64,000 bases of DNA from Propionibacteriaceae bacterium (GTDB lineage: Bacteria > Actinomycetota > Actinomycetes > Propionibacteriales > Propionibacteriaceae), in assembly GCA_016717345.1 (NCBI GenBank), contig JADKFR010000004.1, positions 186,001 to 250,000 on the forward strand. The letters run 5' to 3'. The position numbers and the translations under genes were made by a program. Shown here in pieces: positions 53,245 through 63,336 of this stretch. Below the pieces are notes generated by a model, which did no database searches, was not told where the DNA came from, and saw only the letters and a list, made by a program, of their open reading frames with translations. Each line of letters opens with the position of its first letter. The stretch's first letter is position 1.

Positions 53245-54557
53245 CTGATCTACTGACTCCCGTCCTGTCGGCCAACTGGGGGCAGGACCATTCCTGGGGC
53301 ATCGACGCCTACCGGGCCCAGGGCGGCTACGACGCCGTTGCCAAGGCGCTCGCGCTGACGCCCGACGCGGTGACCGGCATCGTCAAGGACGCCGGACTGC
53401 GCGGTCGTGGGGGCGCCGGCTTCCCGACCGGCATGAAGTGGAGCTTCGTCCCCAAGGACAACCCGAACCCGAAGTACCTCGTGGTCAACGCCGACGAGTC
53501 GGAGCCGGGGACCTGCAAGGACATGCCGCTGCTGATGGCCTCGCCCCACACCCTGGTGGAAGGCATGATCATCGCCTCCTACGCCATCGGCTGCCACACC
53601 GCCTTCGCCTACGTGCGCGGCGAGGTGCTGCACGTCATCCGCCGGCTCCAGCAAGCGGTGGCCCAGGCCTACGAGGCCGGCCTCCTCGGCAAGGACATCC
53701 AGGGTTCGGGCTACGACCTCGACATCATCGTGCACGCCGGTGCCGGCGCCTACATCTGCGGCGAAGAGACCGCGCTGCTGGATTCCCTCGAGGGACGCCG
53801 GGGCCAGCCCCGCCTCCGTCCGCCCTTCCCGGCGGTCGCTGGGCTGTACGCCTCTCCGACGGTCATCAACAACGTCGAGTCGATCGCGTCGGTGCCCAGC
53901 ATCATCAACCGGGGGGCCGCCTGGTTCTCCTCGATGGGCACCGAGAAGTCCAAGGGGATGACGATCTATTCGTTGTCGGGGCACGTGAAGCGCCCCGGCC
54001 AGTTCGAGGCACCGCTGGGGATCACGCTGCGGCAACTGCTGGAGCTGTCCGGCGGCATCCGGGAGGGCCACGAGCTCAAGTTCTGGACCCCCGGCGGGTC
54101 GTCCACGCCGATCCTGACCCCGGACCACCTCGACACCCCGCTGGACTACGAGGGGATGGCCGGCGTCGGCTCGATGCTTGGCACCAAGGCCCTGCAGGTG
54201 TTCGACGAGACCACCTCGGTGGTGCGCACCACGCTGCGCTGGGTCGAGTTCTACAAGCACGAGTCCTGCGGCAAGTGCACCCCGTGCCGCGAAGGCAGCT
54301 GGTGGCTGGTGCAGCTGCTGAAGAAGTTCGAGGCAGGCCACGCCGTCGACGGCGACGTCGACAAGCTGCTGGACGTCTGCGACGACATCGGCGGCAAGTC
54401 GTTCTGTGCTTTGGCCGACGGCGCCGTGGCCTGTGTCACGTCGGCGGTACGGCACTTCCGTCCCGAGTTCGAAGCCGGCTACGCCACGCCCGCCTGGGAG
54501 TTGTTCCCCTACGGTCGCAGTGCGCTGTTTCCCGTCGCAGAAGGAGGCCACGCATGA
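53241..54557 (+). CDS. nuoF: NADH-quinone oxidoreductase subunit F
   Basis: A 438-residue subunit that binds NADH, FMN and cluster N3. It has LRGRGGAGFPTGMKW, the FMN loop NADESEPGTCKDM, AYICGEETALLDSLEGRRGQ and the [4Fe-4S] ligand motif ESCGKCTPCREG with the distal cysteine in KSFCALADGAV. This is where electrons from NADH enter complex I. The GTG at 53241 overlaps the nuoE stop. Confidence 0.96.
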   Translation: MTDLLTPVLSANWGQDHSWGIDAYRAQGGYDAVAKALALTPDAVTGIVKDAGLRGRGGAGFPTGMKWSFVPKDNPNPKYLVVNADESEPGTCKDMPLLMASPHTLVEGMIIASYAIGCHTAFAYVRGEVLHVIRRLQQAVAQAYEAGLLGKDIQGSGYDLDIIVHAGAGAYICGEETALLDSLEGRRGQPRLRPPFPAVAGLYASPTVINNVESIASVPSIINRGAAWFSSMGTEKSKGMTIYSLSGHVKRPGQFEAPLGITLRQLLELSGGIREGHELKFWTPGGSSTPILTPDHLDTPLDYEGMAGVGSMLGTKALQVFDETTSVVRTTLRWVEFYKHESCGKCTPCREGSWWLVQLLKKFEAGHAVDGDVDKLLDVCDDIGGKSFCALADGAVACVTSAVRHFRPEFEAGYATPAWELFPYGRSALFPVAEGGHA

Positions 54558-56945
54558 GCGTCGAGACCGTGACCGGCCAGGTGGCGCCGGTTGACACCAT
54601 CACGGTGATCATCGACGGCATCGAGGTCGGGGTGCCCAAGGGGACCCTGGCGATCCGGGCCGCCGAGATGATCGGCATCGCGATTCCGCGGTTCTGCGAT
54701 CACCCGCTGCTGGACCCGGTGGGCGCCTGCCGCCAGTGCCTGGTGGAAGTGCCCGACATGGGCAACGGCCGCGGCATGCCGAAGCCCCAGGCGTCCTGCA
54801 CGCTGGAGTGCGCGCCGGGGATGAAGATCAGCACCCAGCTCACCTCGGCAGTGGCCAAGAAGGCCCAGAAGGGCATGCTGGAACTCCTCCTCATCAACCA
54901 CCCGCTCGACTGCCCGATCTGCGACAAGGGCGGCGAGTGCCCGCTGCAGAACCAGGCCATGAGCCAACGGCCGCGGCGAGTCCCGCTACGACGGCGTGAA
55001 GCGGACGTTCCCCAAGCCGATCAGCATCTCGGCGCAGATCCTGCTCGACCGCGAGCGCTGCGTGCTCTGCGCCCGCTGCACCCGGTTCTCCGAGCAGATC
55101 TCCGGCGACCCGTTCATCGCGCTCGTCGAGCGCGGTGCGCTGCAGCAGGTCGGCAAGTACGCCGACGACCCGTACAACTCCTACTTCTCCGGCAACGTCG
55201 TCCAGATCTGCCCGGTGGGTGCACTGACCAGCGCGTCGTACCGCTTCCAGAGCCGTCCCTTCGACCTGGTGTCGACCGATTCGACGTGCGAGCACTGCGC
55301 CGGTGGCTGCCAGTTGCGCGTGGACCACCGCCACTTCCAGGTGAAGCGCCGCCTTGCCGGCGATGCCCCCGAGGTCAACGAGGAATGGAACTGCGACAAG
55401 GGCCGCTTCGCGTTCGTTTCGGGTCGGGGCGAGGACCGGCTGAAGCACCCGCTGGTCCGCGAGGACGGCGCCCTGCGCGTCGCCTCCTGGGCTGAGGCCA
55501 TCGACGCCGCCGTCGCCGGGCTGCAGGCCGCGGGCCCCTCGGTGGGGGTTCTCACCGGTGGCCGGCTGACGATCGAAGACGCCTACGGCTACTCCAAGTT
55601 CGCCCGGCTGGTGCTCGGCACCAACAACATCGACTTCCGTTCCCGTCCCGCCAGTGCCGAGGAGGCCGGGTTCCTGGCCGCCGAGGTGGCCGGCAGGACC
55701 CTCGGCGAGGGCGTGACCTACAGCGCGCTGGAGGCTGCCAAGCGGGTCGTTCTGGTCAGCCTGGAGCCGGAGGAGGAATCCCCGCTGATCTTCCTGAGGC
55801 TCCGTAAGGCCGTCCGCAAGCGGAAGCTGGCCGTGACCACCCTGGCCCCGTTCGCGACCAACGGCTCGACCAAACTGGGCGCCACGGTGATCCCCACCGC
55901 TCCCGGCGACGAAGCGGCCCACCTGGCCGGGCTCGACCTGGACGGCGACAGCGTCATCCTGGTGGGGGAGCGGGCGGCGAGCCTGCCCGGCACCCTCACC
56001 GCAGTGGCCGATCTGGCCGGGCGCACCGGTGCCAAGCTGTCCTGGGTACCGCGTCGTGCCGGCGATCGGGGAGCCCTCGAAGCCGGCGCCCTACCCGGGC
56101 TGCTACCTGGGGGCCGTCCGGTCGCCGACCGGGCTGCCAGGGTGGACGTCGCGGCGGCCTGGGGCGCCGACTCGTTGCCGGCGCACTCGGGCCTCGACGT
56201 CAACGGCATGCTCGAAGCCGTGGAGGTCGGTGACCTCAAGGCGCTGCTGGTCGCCGGCATCGAGCCTGACGACTTCGCGGTGGCCGAGCGCGTCCGCAGC
56301 GCGTGCGAGGCGGCCGGGTTCGTGGTCAGCCTTGAGACCCGCCTGTCCGAGGTGTCGCAGCGTGCCGACGTGGTCTTCCCGATTGCTCTGTTGGAGGAGC
56401 ATGCCGGCACCTTCTGGAACTGGGAGCACCGTCCCGGACGCGTGAACACGGTGATCTCGACCCCGAATCCGTCCATGACGGACCTCAGGGTGCTGGCGGC
56501 CCTGGCTGATGCGCTCGGCCAGCCGCTCGGGATCAGGACCCCACGCCAGGCACTCGCCGAGCTGACCGAACTCGGAGTCTGGGAAGGCCCCCGGGCGACC
56601 CCGAAGGCAGCCGCGCCTGCCCCGACCGGCGAAGGACCCGTGGTGGCGACGTGGCGGCAACTCCTCGACGGCGGCGCCGGCATGGACGGTGAGGAAGCCC
56701 TGGCCGCCACTGCCAAGCCGGCGGTGGCCAGGCTGAGTCCCGCCACGGCCGCGGCGGCCGGGCTGACGGAGGCGACCGAGGTGAGCATCGTCACTGGCAA
56801 GGGCACCTTCAGCCTGCCGCTGGAAGTGACCGCAGAAATGGTGGATGGCACGGTCTGGGTGCCGACCCGCTGGCCGGGGGCCTGCCTGGCCGACTTCGGG
56901 CTGGTAGCCGGGGACCGCGTGCAACTGGGAGGTGGGCTGCGATGA
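54554..56945 (+). CDS. nuoG: NADH-quinone oxidoreductase subunit G, frameshifted by a one-base insertion
   Basis: The largest hydrophilic subunit (about 796 residues if corrected), an iron-sulfur chain carrier. The first part, from ATG 54554, has the [2Fe-2S] region FCDHPLLDPVGACRQC and the DCPICDKGGECPLQNQAMS motif. At 54964-54965 an extra C breaks the frame; without it the sequence reads AMSNGRGESRYDGVKRTFPK, exactly as expected. The rest, from about 54966 to 56945, carries CVLCARCTRF, ICPVGALTS, CEHCAGGCQLRV and the molybdopterin-oxidoreductase-like domain. As written, translation from the true start leaves frame after residue 137. A sequencing error is the simplest cause. Confidence 0.9.
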
Positions 56946-58240
56946 ACGACCCGTGGTGGCTGGTCCTGATCAAGGTTGTTGTCCTGTTCGTGGTGCTGCT
57001 GGTCTGGACGATCTTCAACGTCTGGTTCGAGCGGCGCCTGGTGGGCAAGATGCAGCACCGGCTCGGGCCGATCATGAATGGTCCGCTCGGCCTGGGCCAG
57101 GCCCTGGCCGACGGGATGAAGCTGCTCATCAAGGAGGACTTCATGCCCTCCATGGTGGACAAGGTGCTGTTCACGGTCGCCCCGCTGATCGCCGGCACGG
57201 CCGCCTTCACGGCCTGGGCGGTGATCCCCTTCGGTGGCGAGGTCGAGATGTTCGGCGTCACCACGAGACTGCAACTCTCGGACCCGAACGTCGGGACGCT
57301 GGTGCTGCTGGCCGTCACCTCGGTCGGCATCTACGGCTTCGTGCTCGCCGGCTGGGCGTCCAATTCCCCCTACTCCCTGCTCGGTGGGCTGCGCTCGAGT
57401 GCCCAGATGATCTCCTACGAGATCGCGATGGGCCTGTCGCTGGTGGCGGTGTTCCTCTACTCCGGGTCGATGTCGACCTCGGCCATCGTGGAGCACCAGC
57501 GGCTGCCGATCGCCCCGTTCGGCCTCGATATCGGGATGCAGCAGTGGCTGTGGCTGTCGCTGCTGCCCAGCTTCTTCATCTACGTCATCTCGATGGTCGG
57601 CGAGACCAACCGCGCCCCGTTCGACCTGCCCGAGGCTGAATCCGAACTGGTGTCGGGTTACATCACCGAATACTCCGGCTTCCGCTACGCGGTCTACTTC
57701 CTGGCCGAGTACATCAACATGGCGACGGTCTCGGCGATCGCGACCACCCTGTTCATGGGCGGCTACCTGCCGCCGTGGCCGCTCAACCTGATCCCCCTGC
57801 TCAACAACCCGTGGCTCGGACCGATCTGGTTCGCCTTGAAGGTCCAGCTGTTCATCTCGTTCTTCGTCTGGCTGCGCGGCACCCTGCCGCGGTTCCGTTA
57901 CGACCAGTTCATGACGCTGGGCTGGAAGTGGCTGATCCCGATCTCGCTCGGCTGGATCGTGGCGGTGGCCACGTTCAAGAAGCTGGCGGACGAGGGCTTG
58001 TTGCAGGGCCCGCTGCTGTGGGTGCTGGTCGGCATCGTGGTGGCGGTGCTACTCGTCCTGTTGTTCCTGGGCGAGAAGCCGGAACCGGAGCCGGAGCTCT
58101 TCCCGCCGGGGCCGTTCGACGCCTTCGCGGGGGGTTACCCCGTGCCGCCGATGCCGGGGCAGGTGCTCCCGGAGTTGTCGGACGTGGTTCCGTCCACCAC
58201 CGAGCCGACAACGGCGAGTTCGATCGTTAAGGAGCAGTGA
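56942..58240 (+). CDS. nuoH: NADH-quinone oxidoreductase subunit H
   Basis: A 432-residue membrane subunit at the junction of the two arms. It has WFERRLVGKMQHRLGPIMNG, LLIKEDFMPSMVDKVLFTVA, SMVGETNRAPFDLPEAESEL, SGYITEYSGFRYAVYFLAEY and FVWLRGTLPRFRYDQFM. Eight or so helices are visible. After the last helix (VLVGIVVAVLLVLLFLG) there is a cytoplasmic tail of about 55 residues rich in Pro and Glu (EKPEPEPELFPPGPFDAF). The ATG overlaps the nuoG stop. Confidence 0.96.
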   Translation: MNDPWWLVLIKVVVLFVVLLVWTIFNVWFERRLVGKMQHRLGPIMNGPLGLGQALADGMKLLIKEDFMPSMVDKVLFTVAPLIAGTAAFTAWAVIPFGGEVEMFGVTTRLQLSDPNVGTLVLLAVTSVGIYGFVLAGWASNSPYSLLGGLRSSAQMISYEIAMGLSLVAVFLYSGSMSTSAIVEHQRLPIAPFGLDIGMQQWLWLSLLPSFFIYVISMVGETNRAPFDLPEAESELVSGYITEYSGFRYAVYFLAEYINMATVSAIATTLFMGGYLPPWPLNLIPLLNNPWLGPIWFALKVQLFISFFVWLRGTLPRFRYDQFMTLGWKWLIPISLGWIVAVATFKKLADEGLLQGPLLWVLVGIVVAVLLVLLFLGEKPEPEPELFPPGPFDAFAGGYPVPPMPGQVLPELSDVVPSTTEPTTASSIVKEQ

Positions 58241-58803
58241 TGGGTTTCTTCGACCCGTGGGCCGGCTTCGGCGTCACCTTCCGGACGATGTTCCGCAAGA
58301 CCTTCACCCAGGGCTACCCCGAGAAGGGCAAGGTCAAGGTCACCGCGCCGCGCTTCCACGGCCGGCACCAGCTGAACCGCTGGCCGGACGGGCTGGAGAA
58401 GTGCGTCGGCTGCGAGCTGTGCGCCTGGGCCTGCCCGGCGGACGCCATCTACGTCGAAGGTGCCGACAACACCGAGACCGAGCGCTACTCACCCGGCGAG
58501 CGGTACGGCAGGGTCTACCAGATCAACTATCTGCGCTGCATCCTGTGTGGGCTGTGCATCGAGGCCTGCCCCACGCGCGCCCTCACCATGACCAACGACT
58601 TCAAGCTGGCCGACACCTCGCGGGAGAAGATGATCTACACCAAGGATCGCCTGCTCGCGCCGCTGCTGCCCGGCATGGAAGAGCCACCCCACCCGCGACG
58701 CCTGGGTGCCGACGAGAAGGACTACTTCCTCGGCCTTCCGGCAACCGGACGGCCGGACAACCGCACGCCGGTGATCGACGAAACCGCAGGAGGTGCCCGG
58801 TGA
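58240..58803 (+). CDS. nuoI: NADH-quinone oxidoreductase subunit I
   Basis: A 187-residue ferredoxin-like subunit with clusters N6a and N6b. Two [4Fe-4S] motifs are present: KCVGCELCAWACPADAIYVE and RCILCGLCIEACPTRALTMT. The start is ATG 58240, the last base of the nuoH TGA, with AAGGAG at good spacing; a GTG one codon earlier is too close to that site. Confidence 0.95.
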   Translation: MGFFDPWAGFGVTFRTMFRKTFTQGYPEKGKVKVTAPRFHGRHQLNRWPDGLEKCVGCELCAWACPADAIYVEGADNTETERYSPGERYGRVYQINYLRCILCGLCIEACPTRALTMTNDFKLADTSREKMIYTKDRLLAPLLPGMEEPPHPRRLGADEKDYFLGLPATGRPDNRTPVIDETAGGAR

Positions 58804-59588
58804 CCGGGGCCGATGTCGCATTCTGGATCTGCGGGCCACTGATGGTGGCCGGCACCTTGGGCCTGGTCTTCCTGCGCAAGGCCGTCTACTCGCTGTTGTG
58901 TGCCGTGTTCGCCATGCTCAACCTGGCCGCCCTGTACTTCGCTCTGGGGGCGGAGTTCCTCGGCGTCGTCCAGATCATCGTGTACACCGGCGCGATCCTG
59001 ATGCTGTTCCTGTTCGTGCTGATGCTGGTCGGCGTCGACATCCCCGATTCGGTGGTGGAGACCCTGCGAGGCCAGAAGCTGCTCGCCATCCTGACCGCGG
59101 TCGGTCTGGTGGCTCTGATCATCCTGGGGATCGGCGGGGCGCTCAACGCCCCGATCGTGGGTGTGGACGCGGCGAACGCCGCCAACGGCGGGAACCTCGA
59201 GTCGCTGGCCGCCCTCGTCTTCGGACGGTACGTGTTCGTGTTCGAGTTGACCTCGGCACTGCTGATCACTGCTGCCTTGGGTGCCATGGTGCTGGCCCAC
59301 CAGCGACGGGTGACCCCGAAGCCCGGTCAGGCCGAACTCGCCGCGGAGCGGATGCAGGCCTACGCCCGGACCGGCGCCCACCCCGGCCCGTTGCCGAACT
59401 CCGGCGTGCTGGCCCTGCACAACTCGATCGCCACCCCGGCGCTGCTGCCGGACGGTTCGGTCTCGGACGCCTCCGTGTCGGACACGCTGGCTATCCGTGG
59501 CGTCATCGTGGACGCTCCGGCCATGTCGCAGGCGACCGCGCAGACGTTCCGGGCGATCGAACGAGTCGTCGAGGAGGAGGAGCTGTGA
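58800..59588 (+). CDS. nuoJ: NADH-quinone oxidoreductase subunit J
   Basis: A 262-residue membrane subunit. Helices include VAFWICGPLMVAGTLGLVFL, EFLGVVQIIVYTGAILMLFL (with the conserved acidic residue) and FELTSALLITAALGAMVLAH. The cytoplasmic C-terminal tail of about 90 residues is longer than in enterobacterial NuoJ but usual for actinobacteria. The GTG at 58800 overlaps the nuoI stop and follows AGGAGGTG. Confidence 0.94.
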   Translation: MTGADVAFWICGPLMVAGTLGLVFLRKAVYSLLCAVFAMLNLAALYFALGAEFLGVVQIIVYTGAILMLFLFVLMLVGVDIPDSVVETLRGQKLLAILTAVGLVALIILGIGGALNAPIVGVDAANAANGGNLESLAALVFGRYVFVFELTSALLITAALGAMVLAHQRRVTPKPGQAELAAERMQAYARTGAHPGPLPNSGVLALHNSIATPALLPDGSVSDASVSDTLAIRGVIVDAPAMSQATAQTFRAIERVVEEEEL

Positions 59589-59884
59589 CTCCTGAGAATC
59601 TGGTCTTCCTGGCCGCCATCATCTTCGTGATCGGGGCGATCGGCGTGATGACCCGACGTAACGCGCTCGTCGCCTTCTTGTCGATCGAGATGATGCTGAA
59701 CGCCGCGAACCTGGTGATGGTGTCCTTCGCCATGGGCCGAGGGGGCCTGGACGGCCAGGTGGCGGCGTTCTTCGTGATGGTGGTCGCCGCCGCCGAGGTG
59801 GTCGTCGGACTGTCGATCATCATGATCATCTTCCGCACCCGTCGGTCGACCTCGGTCGACACCGCCAGCCTGCTGAAACTCTGA
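59585..59884 (+). CDS. nuoK: NADH-quinone oxidoreductase subunit K
   Basis: A 99-residue, three-helix membrane subunit. It has LVFLAAIIFVIGAIGVMTRR, the conserved Glu in FLSIEMMLNAANLVMVSF and a second membrane Glu in VVAAAEVVVGLSIIMIIF, both needed for proton movement in this family. The GTG at 59585 overlaps the nuoJ stop. Confidence 0.95.
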   Translation: MTPENLVFLAAIIFVIGAIGVMTRRNALVAFLSIEMMLNAANLVMVSFAMGRGGLDGQVAAFFVMVVAAAEVVVGLSIIMIIFRTRRSTSVDTASLLKL

Positions 59885-59897
59885 GGGGAACCAGCTG

Positions 59898-61805
59898 ATG
59901 ACTCTGTTGGAGACGATCACTCCGGTCGCGGCGACCGGGATGTTCAGCTACGCCTGGCTGATGATCGCGCTACCCGCGCTCGGTGCCGCGTTGTTGCTGC
60001 TCACCGGCAAGGCGCTCGACCGCACCGGTCATTGGATCGCGCTCGGGGCGGTGACGCTATCCTTCTCGATCGCCGTCTTCCTGTTCGCACAGCTGCTGCT
60101 GGCCGATCCGGAGCACCGCGCCGTGTCGGCTCCGCTGTACGAGTGGATCGCCGTCGGACCGTGGCGGGTCGAGGTCGGCCTGCTCGTCGACACCCTCTCG
60201 ATCCTGTTCGCCTTGCTGATCACCGGGGTTGGCAGTCTGATCCACCTCTACTCGGTCGGCTACATGGCTCACGACGAGCGGCGCCGCCGCTTCTTCGCCT
60301 ACCTCAACCTGTTCATCGCGGCGATGCTGATCCTGGTCCTCGCGGACAACTACCTGGTGCTCTTCGTCGGCTGGGAGGGCGTCGGCCTGGCCTCCTACCT
60401 GCTGATCGGTTTCTGGCAGCACAAGCCTTCAGCGGCGGCGGCCGCCAAGAAGGCGTTCGTGATGAACCGCGTGGGTGACCTCGGCCTCACGATGGCGATC
60501 ATGACCATGCTTGCCCTGTTCGGTTCGTCCGCCTTCAGCGACGTCAATCAGCGGATCGGCCAGGCGGATGTCTTCTGGGTCACCCTGATCGGGCTGCTCC
60601 TGCTGCTGGGGGCGTGCGGCAAGTCGGCGCAGGTGCCGCTGCAGGCCTGGTTGCTGGACGCCATGGAGGGTCCCACCCCGGTTTCGGCCCTGATCCACGC
60701 GGCCACCATGGTCACCGCGGGGGTCTATCTGGTGGTGCGCTCCCATGCGATCTTCGAGGGGGCTCCGATCGCCAGCACCGCGGTTGTCGTCGTGGGGACG
60801 GTCACCCTGCTCGTGGGTGCCTGGATCGGCACCTCCAAGGACGACATCAAGAAGGTGCTGGCGGGTTCGACGATGAGCCAGATCGGCTACATGATGCTGG
60901 CCGCGGGCATCGGCCCGGCCGGCTACGCCTTCGCGATCTTCCACCTGCTCACCCACGGCTTCTTCAAGGCCAACATGTTCCTCGGCGCCGGCTCGGTCAT
61001 GCACGCCATGGACGACGACGTGAACATGCGGCACTACGGTGCCCTGTGGAAAGTCCTGCCGTGGACGTTCTGGACGTTCGCCGCCGGCTATCTGGCCATC
61101 ATCGGGATCCCGCCGCTGGCCGGCTACTTCTCCAAGGATCACATCATCGAGGCGGCCTTCGGCCGGAGCCCGCTGGTGGGAACCCTGGCGCTGCTCGGTG
61201 CCGGCATCACGGCCTTCTACATGACCCGGTTGATGCTGATGACCTTCGGCGGCCAGAAGCGCTGGCAGGCGGGCGTGCACCCGCACGAGTCGCCGAAGAC
61301 CATGACGATCCCGCTTGTCGTGCTGGGATTCTTCAGCGTGGTCGCCGGCGTCCTGATGAACGGCTGGATCGCCGAGTGGCTGGAAACGGCCACCGGTGCC
61401 CATCCCCACGAGGTGGAATGGCTACCCACGCCGGTCGGCTGGGCCACGATGGCCGTGGTGGCGCTCGGAATCGCCGCCTCCTGGTATGTCTTCGGACGCA
61501 ACCCGATCCCCGAGGTGGCGCCGGCCACGATGAACCCCGTGACGATCGCGGGCCGCAACGACCTCTTCGGGGACGCGGTGAACAACACCCTCGTGGTGGC
61601 ACCCACCATGATGCTGGCGGATCAGGTGGTGGCCGCCGACAGGGTGATCATCGACGGCGGGGCAACCGGCCTGGCGACGATCTTCGCCGGCCTGTCGAGC
61701 GAGGGTCGCAAGCTTCAGACCGGTCAGGTCAGGACGTACGCGTTCACCATGATGGCGGGTGCCCTCATGATCGGGGCCGTGATGATTCTCAGTCTGCTGG
61801 GCTGA
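59898..61805 (+). CDS. nuoL: NADH-quinone oxidoreductase subunit L
   Basis: A 635-residue antiporter-like proton channel subunit. It has GSLIHLYSVGYMAHDERRRR, LFVGWEGVGLASYLLIGFWQ, the channel segment LLLGACGKSAQVPLQAWLLD, AMEGPTPVSALIHAATMVTA and FHLLTHGFFKANMFLGAG. The C-terminal lateral helix region that spans the membrane arm ends MMAGALMIGAVMILSLLG. GAGGGGAACC precedes the ATG. Confidence 0.96.
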   Translation: MTLLETITPVAATGMFSYAWLMIALPALGAALLLLTGKALDRTGHWIALGAVTLSFSIAVFLFAQLLLADPEHRAVSAPLYEWIAVGPWRVEVGLLVDTLSILFALLITGVGSLIHLYSVGYMAHDERRRRFFAYLNLFIAAMLILVLADNYLVLFVGWEGVGLASYLLIGFWQHKPSAAAAAKKAFVMNRVGDLGLTMAIMTMLALFGSSAFSDVNQRIGQADVFWVTLIGLLLLLGACGKSAQVPLQAWLLDAMEGPTPVSALIHAATMVTAGVYLVVRSHAIFEGAPIASTAVVVVGTVTLLVGAWIGTSKDDIKKVLAGSTMSQIGYMMLAAGIGPAGYAFAIFHLLTHGFFKANMFLGAGSVMHAMDDDVNMRHYGALWKVLPWTFWTFAAGYLAIIGIPPLAGYFSKDHIIEAAFGRSPLVGTLALLGAGITAFYMTRLMLMTFGGQKRWQAGVHPHESPKTMTIPLVVLGFFSVVAGVLMNGWIAEWLETATGAHPHEVEWLPTPVGWATMAVVALGIAASWYVFGRNPIPEVAPATMNPVTIAGRNDLFGDAVNNTLVVAPTMMLADQVVAADRVIIDGGATGLATIFAGLSSEGRKLQTGQVRTYAFTMMAGALMIGAVMILSLLG

Positions 61806-61818
61806 GGGAGGACGAGAA

Positions 61819-63336
61819 ATGACTGTTCCCTGGCTCACCATCCTTGGCCTGATCCCGCTCCTCGGCGCGGCCGTGCTCTGCCTGCCGATGAAGCAGGTCG
61901 CCAAGGGCGTCGGCCTCGCCTTCGCGCTGGCCACCGCTCTGGTCGGTTTCGTGGTGGCGGCATTGTTCACCGGCGGGGCGAACCTGTCCGAGTCGGTGCC
62001 CTGGATCCCGGCCTTCGGCGCCTCCTGGTCGCTGGGCCTGGACGGGATGGGCCTGATGATGGTGCTGCTCACCGTGGTGCTGACCCCCGCCGTCCTGCTC
62101 GCCGAGTGGAAACTCGCCGACACCAGCGGGGGCGGCTGGGGAGCCCGCGCCTTCTTCGGCCTGGTGCTGGCGCTGGAGAGCCTGTCGCTGTTCGTCTTCC
62201 TGGCCGATGACGTGCTGCTGTTCTACCTCTTCTTCGAGGCCACCCTGATCCCCATGTACTTCCTGATCGGCGGATTCGGCGGGGCCAACCGGTCGTACGC
62301 CGCAGTGAAGTTCCTGCTGTTCAGCCTGGCCGGCGGACTGATCATGCTGTTCAGCGTGATCGGGCTGTACGCCGAGTCGACGCGGCAGTTCGGGGCTCCG
62401 AGCTACCTGCTGGCCGACCTGGCGAAGCTTCAACTGGATCCGAACACCGGGATGCTGTTGATGCTGGGCTTCCTGATCGCGTTCATCATCAAGGCCCCGA
62501 TGGTGCCCGTCCACACCTGGCTGCCGACGGCGGCCGAGGAGTCCACCCCGGGTACCTCCGTCCTGCTCGTCGGCGTGCTCGACAAGATCGGCACCTTCGG
62601 GATGATCAAGTTCTGCCTGTACCTCTTCCCGGACGCCAGCCGCTCGGTCGGCCCGATCATGATCGTGCTCGCCCTCGTTTCGATCCTCTACGGGGCCGTC
62701 GCGGCGATCGGCAGCCAGAACCTGCTCCGGCTGGTCGCCTACACCTCGGTGAGCCACTTCGGCTTCATGGTGCTCGGTATCTACAGCTTCACCACCGCCG
62801 GTGTCAGCGGAACCATCTTCTACATGCTGAATCACGGCTTCTCCACCGCCGCGCTCTTCCTGGTGCTCGGCTTCCTGATCTCCCGCCGCGGTTCGGCCAT
62901 GGTCGATGCCTACGGCGGTGTTCAGAAGGTCGCGCCGGTGCTCACCGGTTCCCTGCTCCTGGCGGGCCTGTCAGCGCTGGCCCTGCCCGGCATGTCGAGC
63001 TTCGTCTCGGAGTTCATGGTGCTCGCCGGTGCCTGGTCGCGCGAGCCCTGGGTCGCGGCGGTCGCGGCGCTGGGTACCGTCCTGGCCGCCGTCTACGTGC
63101 TGCTGATGTTCCAGAGGACGATGACCGGCCCGGTCACCGACCAGGTCCGCGAGCACATCACCACCGACCTGAATGGTCGCGAGAAGCTCGTCGTGGTACC
63201 GCTGATCGGGGTGATCCTGTTCCTGGGGATCCTGCCCCAGGTCGCGCTCAGTGTGATTGAGCCGACGGCGGTCGCGACCCTCACCCAGGCACGGGTCACC
63301 GACCCGGTGCCGCTGCACGGGAAGGAGGCCAAGTGA
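61819..63336 (+). CDS. nuoM: NADH-quinone oxidoreductase subunit M
   Basis: A 505-residue antiporter-like subunit. It has LFYLFFEATLIPMYFLIGGF with the key membrane Glu, AFIIKAPMVPVHTWLPTAAE, LRLVAYTSVSHFGFMVLGIY and ALPGMSSFVSEFMVLAGAWS. It is one of three proton-pumping channels with NuoL and NuoN. The ATG at 61819 follows GGGAGGACG, 13 bp after nuoL. Confidence 0.96.
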   Translation: MTVPWLTILGLIPLLGAAVLCLPMKQVAKGVGLAFALATALVGFVVAALFTGGANLSESVPWIPAFGASWSLGLDGMGLMMVLLTVVLTPAVLLAEWKLADTSGGGWGARAFFGLVLALESLSLFVFLADDVLLFYLFFEATLIPMYFLIGGFGGANRSYAAVKFLLFSLAGGLIMLFSVIGLYAESTRQFGAPSYLLADLAKLQLDPNTGMLLMLGFLIAFIIKAPMVPVHTWLPTAAEESTPGTSVLLVGVLDKIGTFGMIKFCLYLFPDASRSVGPIMIVLALVSILYGAVAAIGSQNLLRLVAYTSVSHFGFMVLGIYSFTTAGVSGTIFYMLNHGFSTAALFLVLGFLISRRGSAMVDAYGGVQKVAPVLTGSLLLAGLSALALPGMSSFVSEFMVLAGAWSREPWVAAVAALGTVLAAVYVLLMFQRTMTGPVTDQVREHITTDLNGREKLVVVPLIGVILFLGILPQVALSVIEPTAVATLTQARVTDPVPLHGKEAK

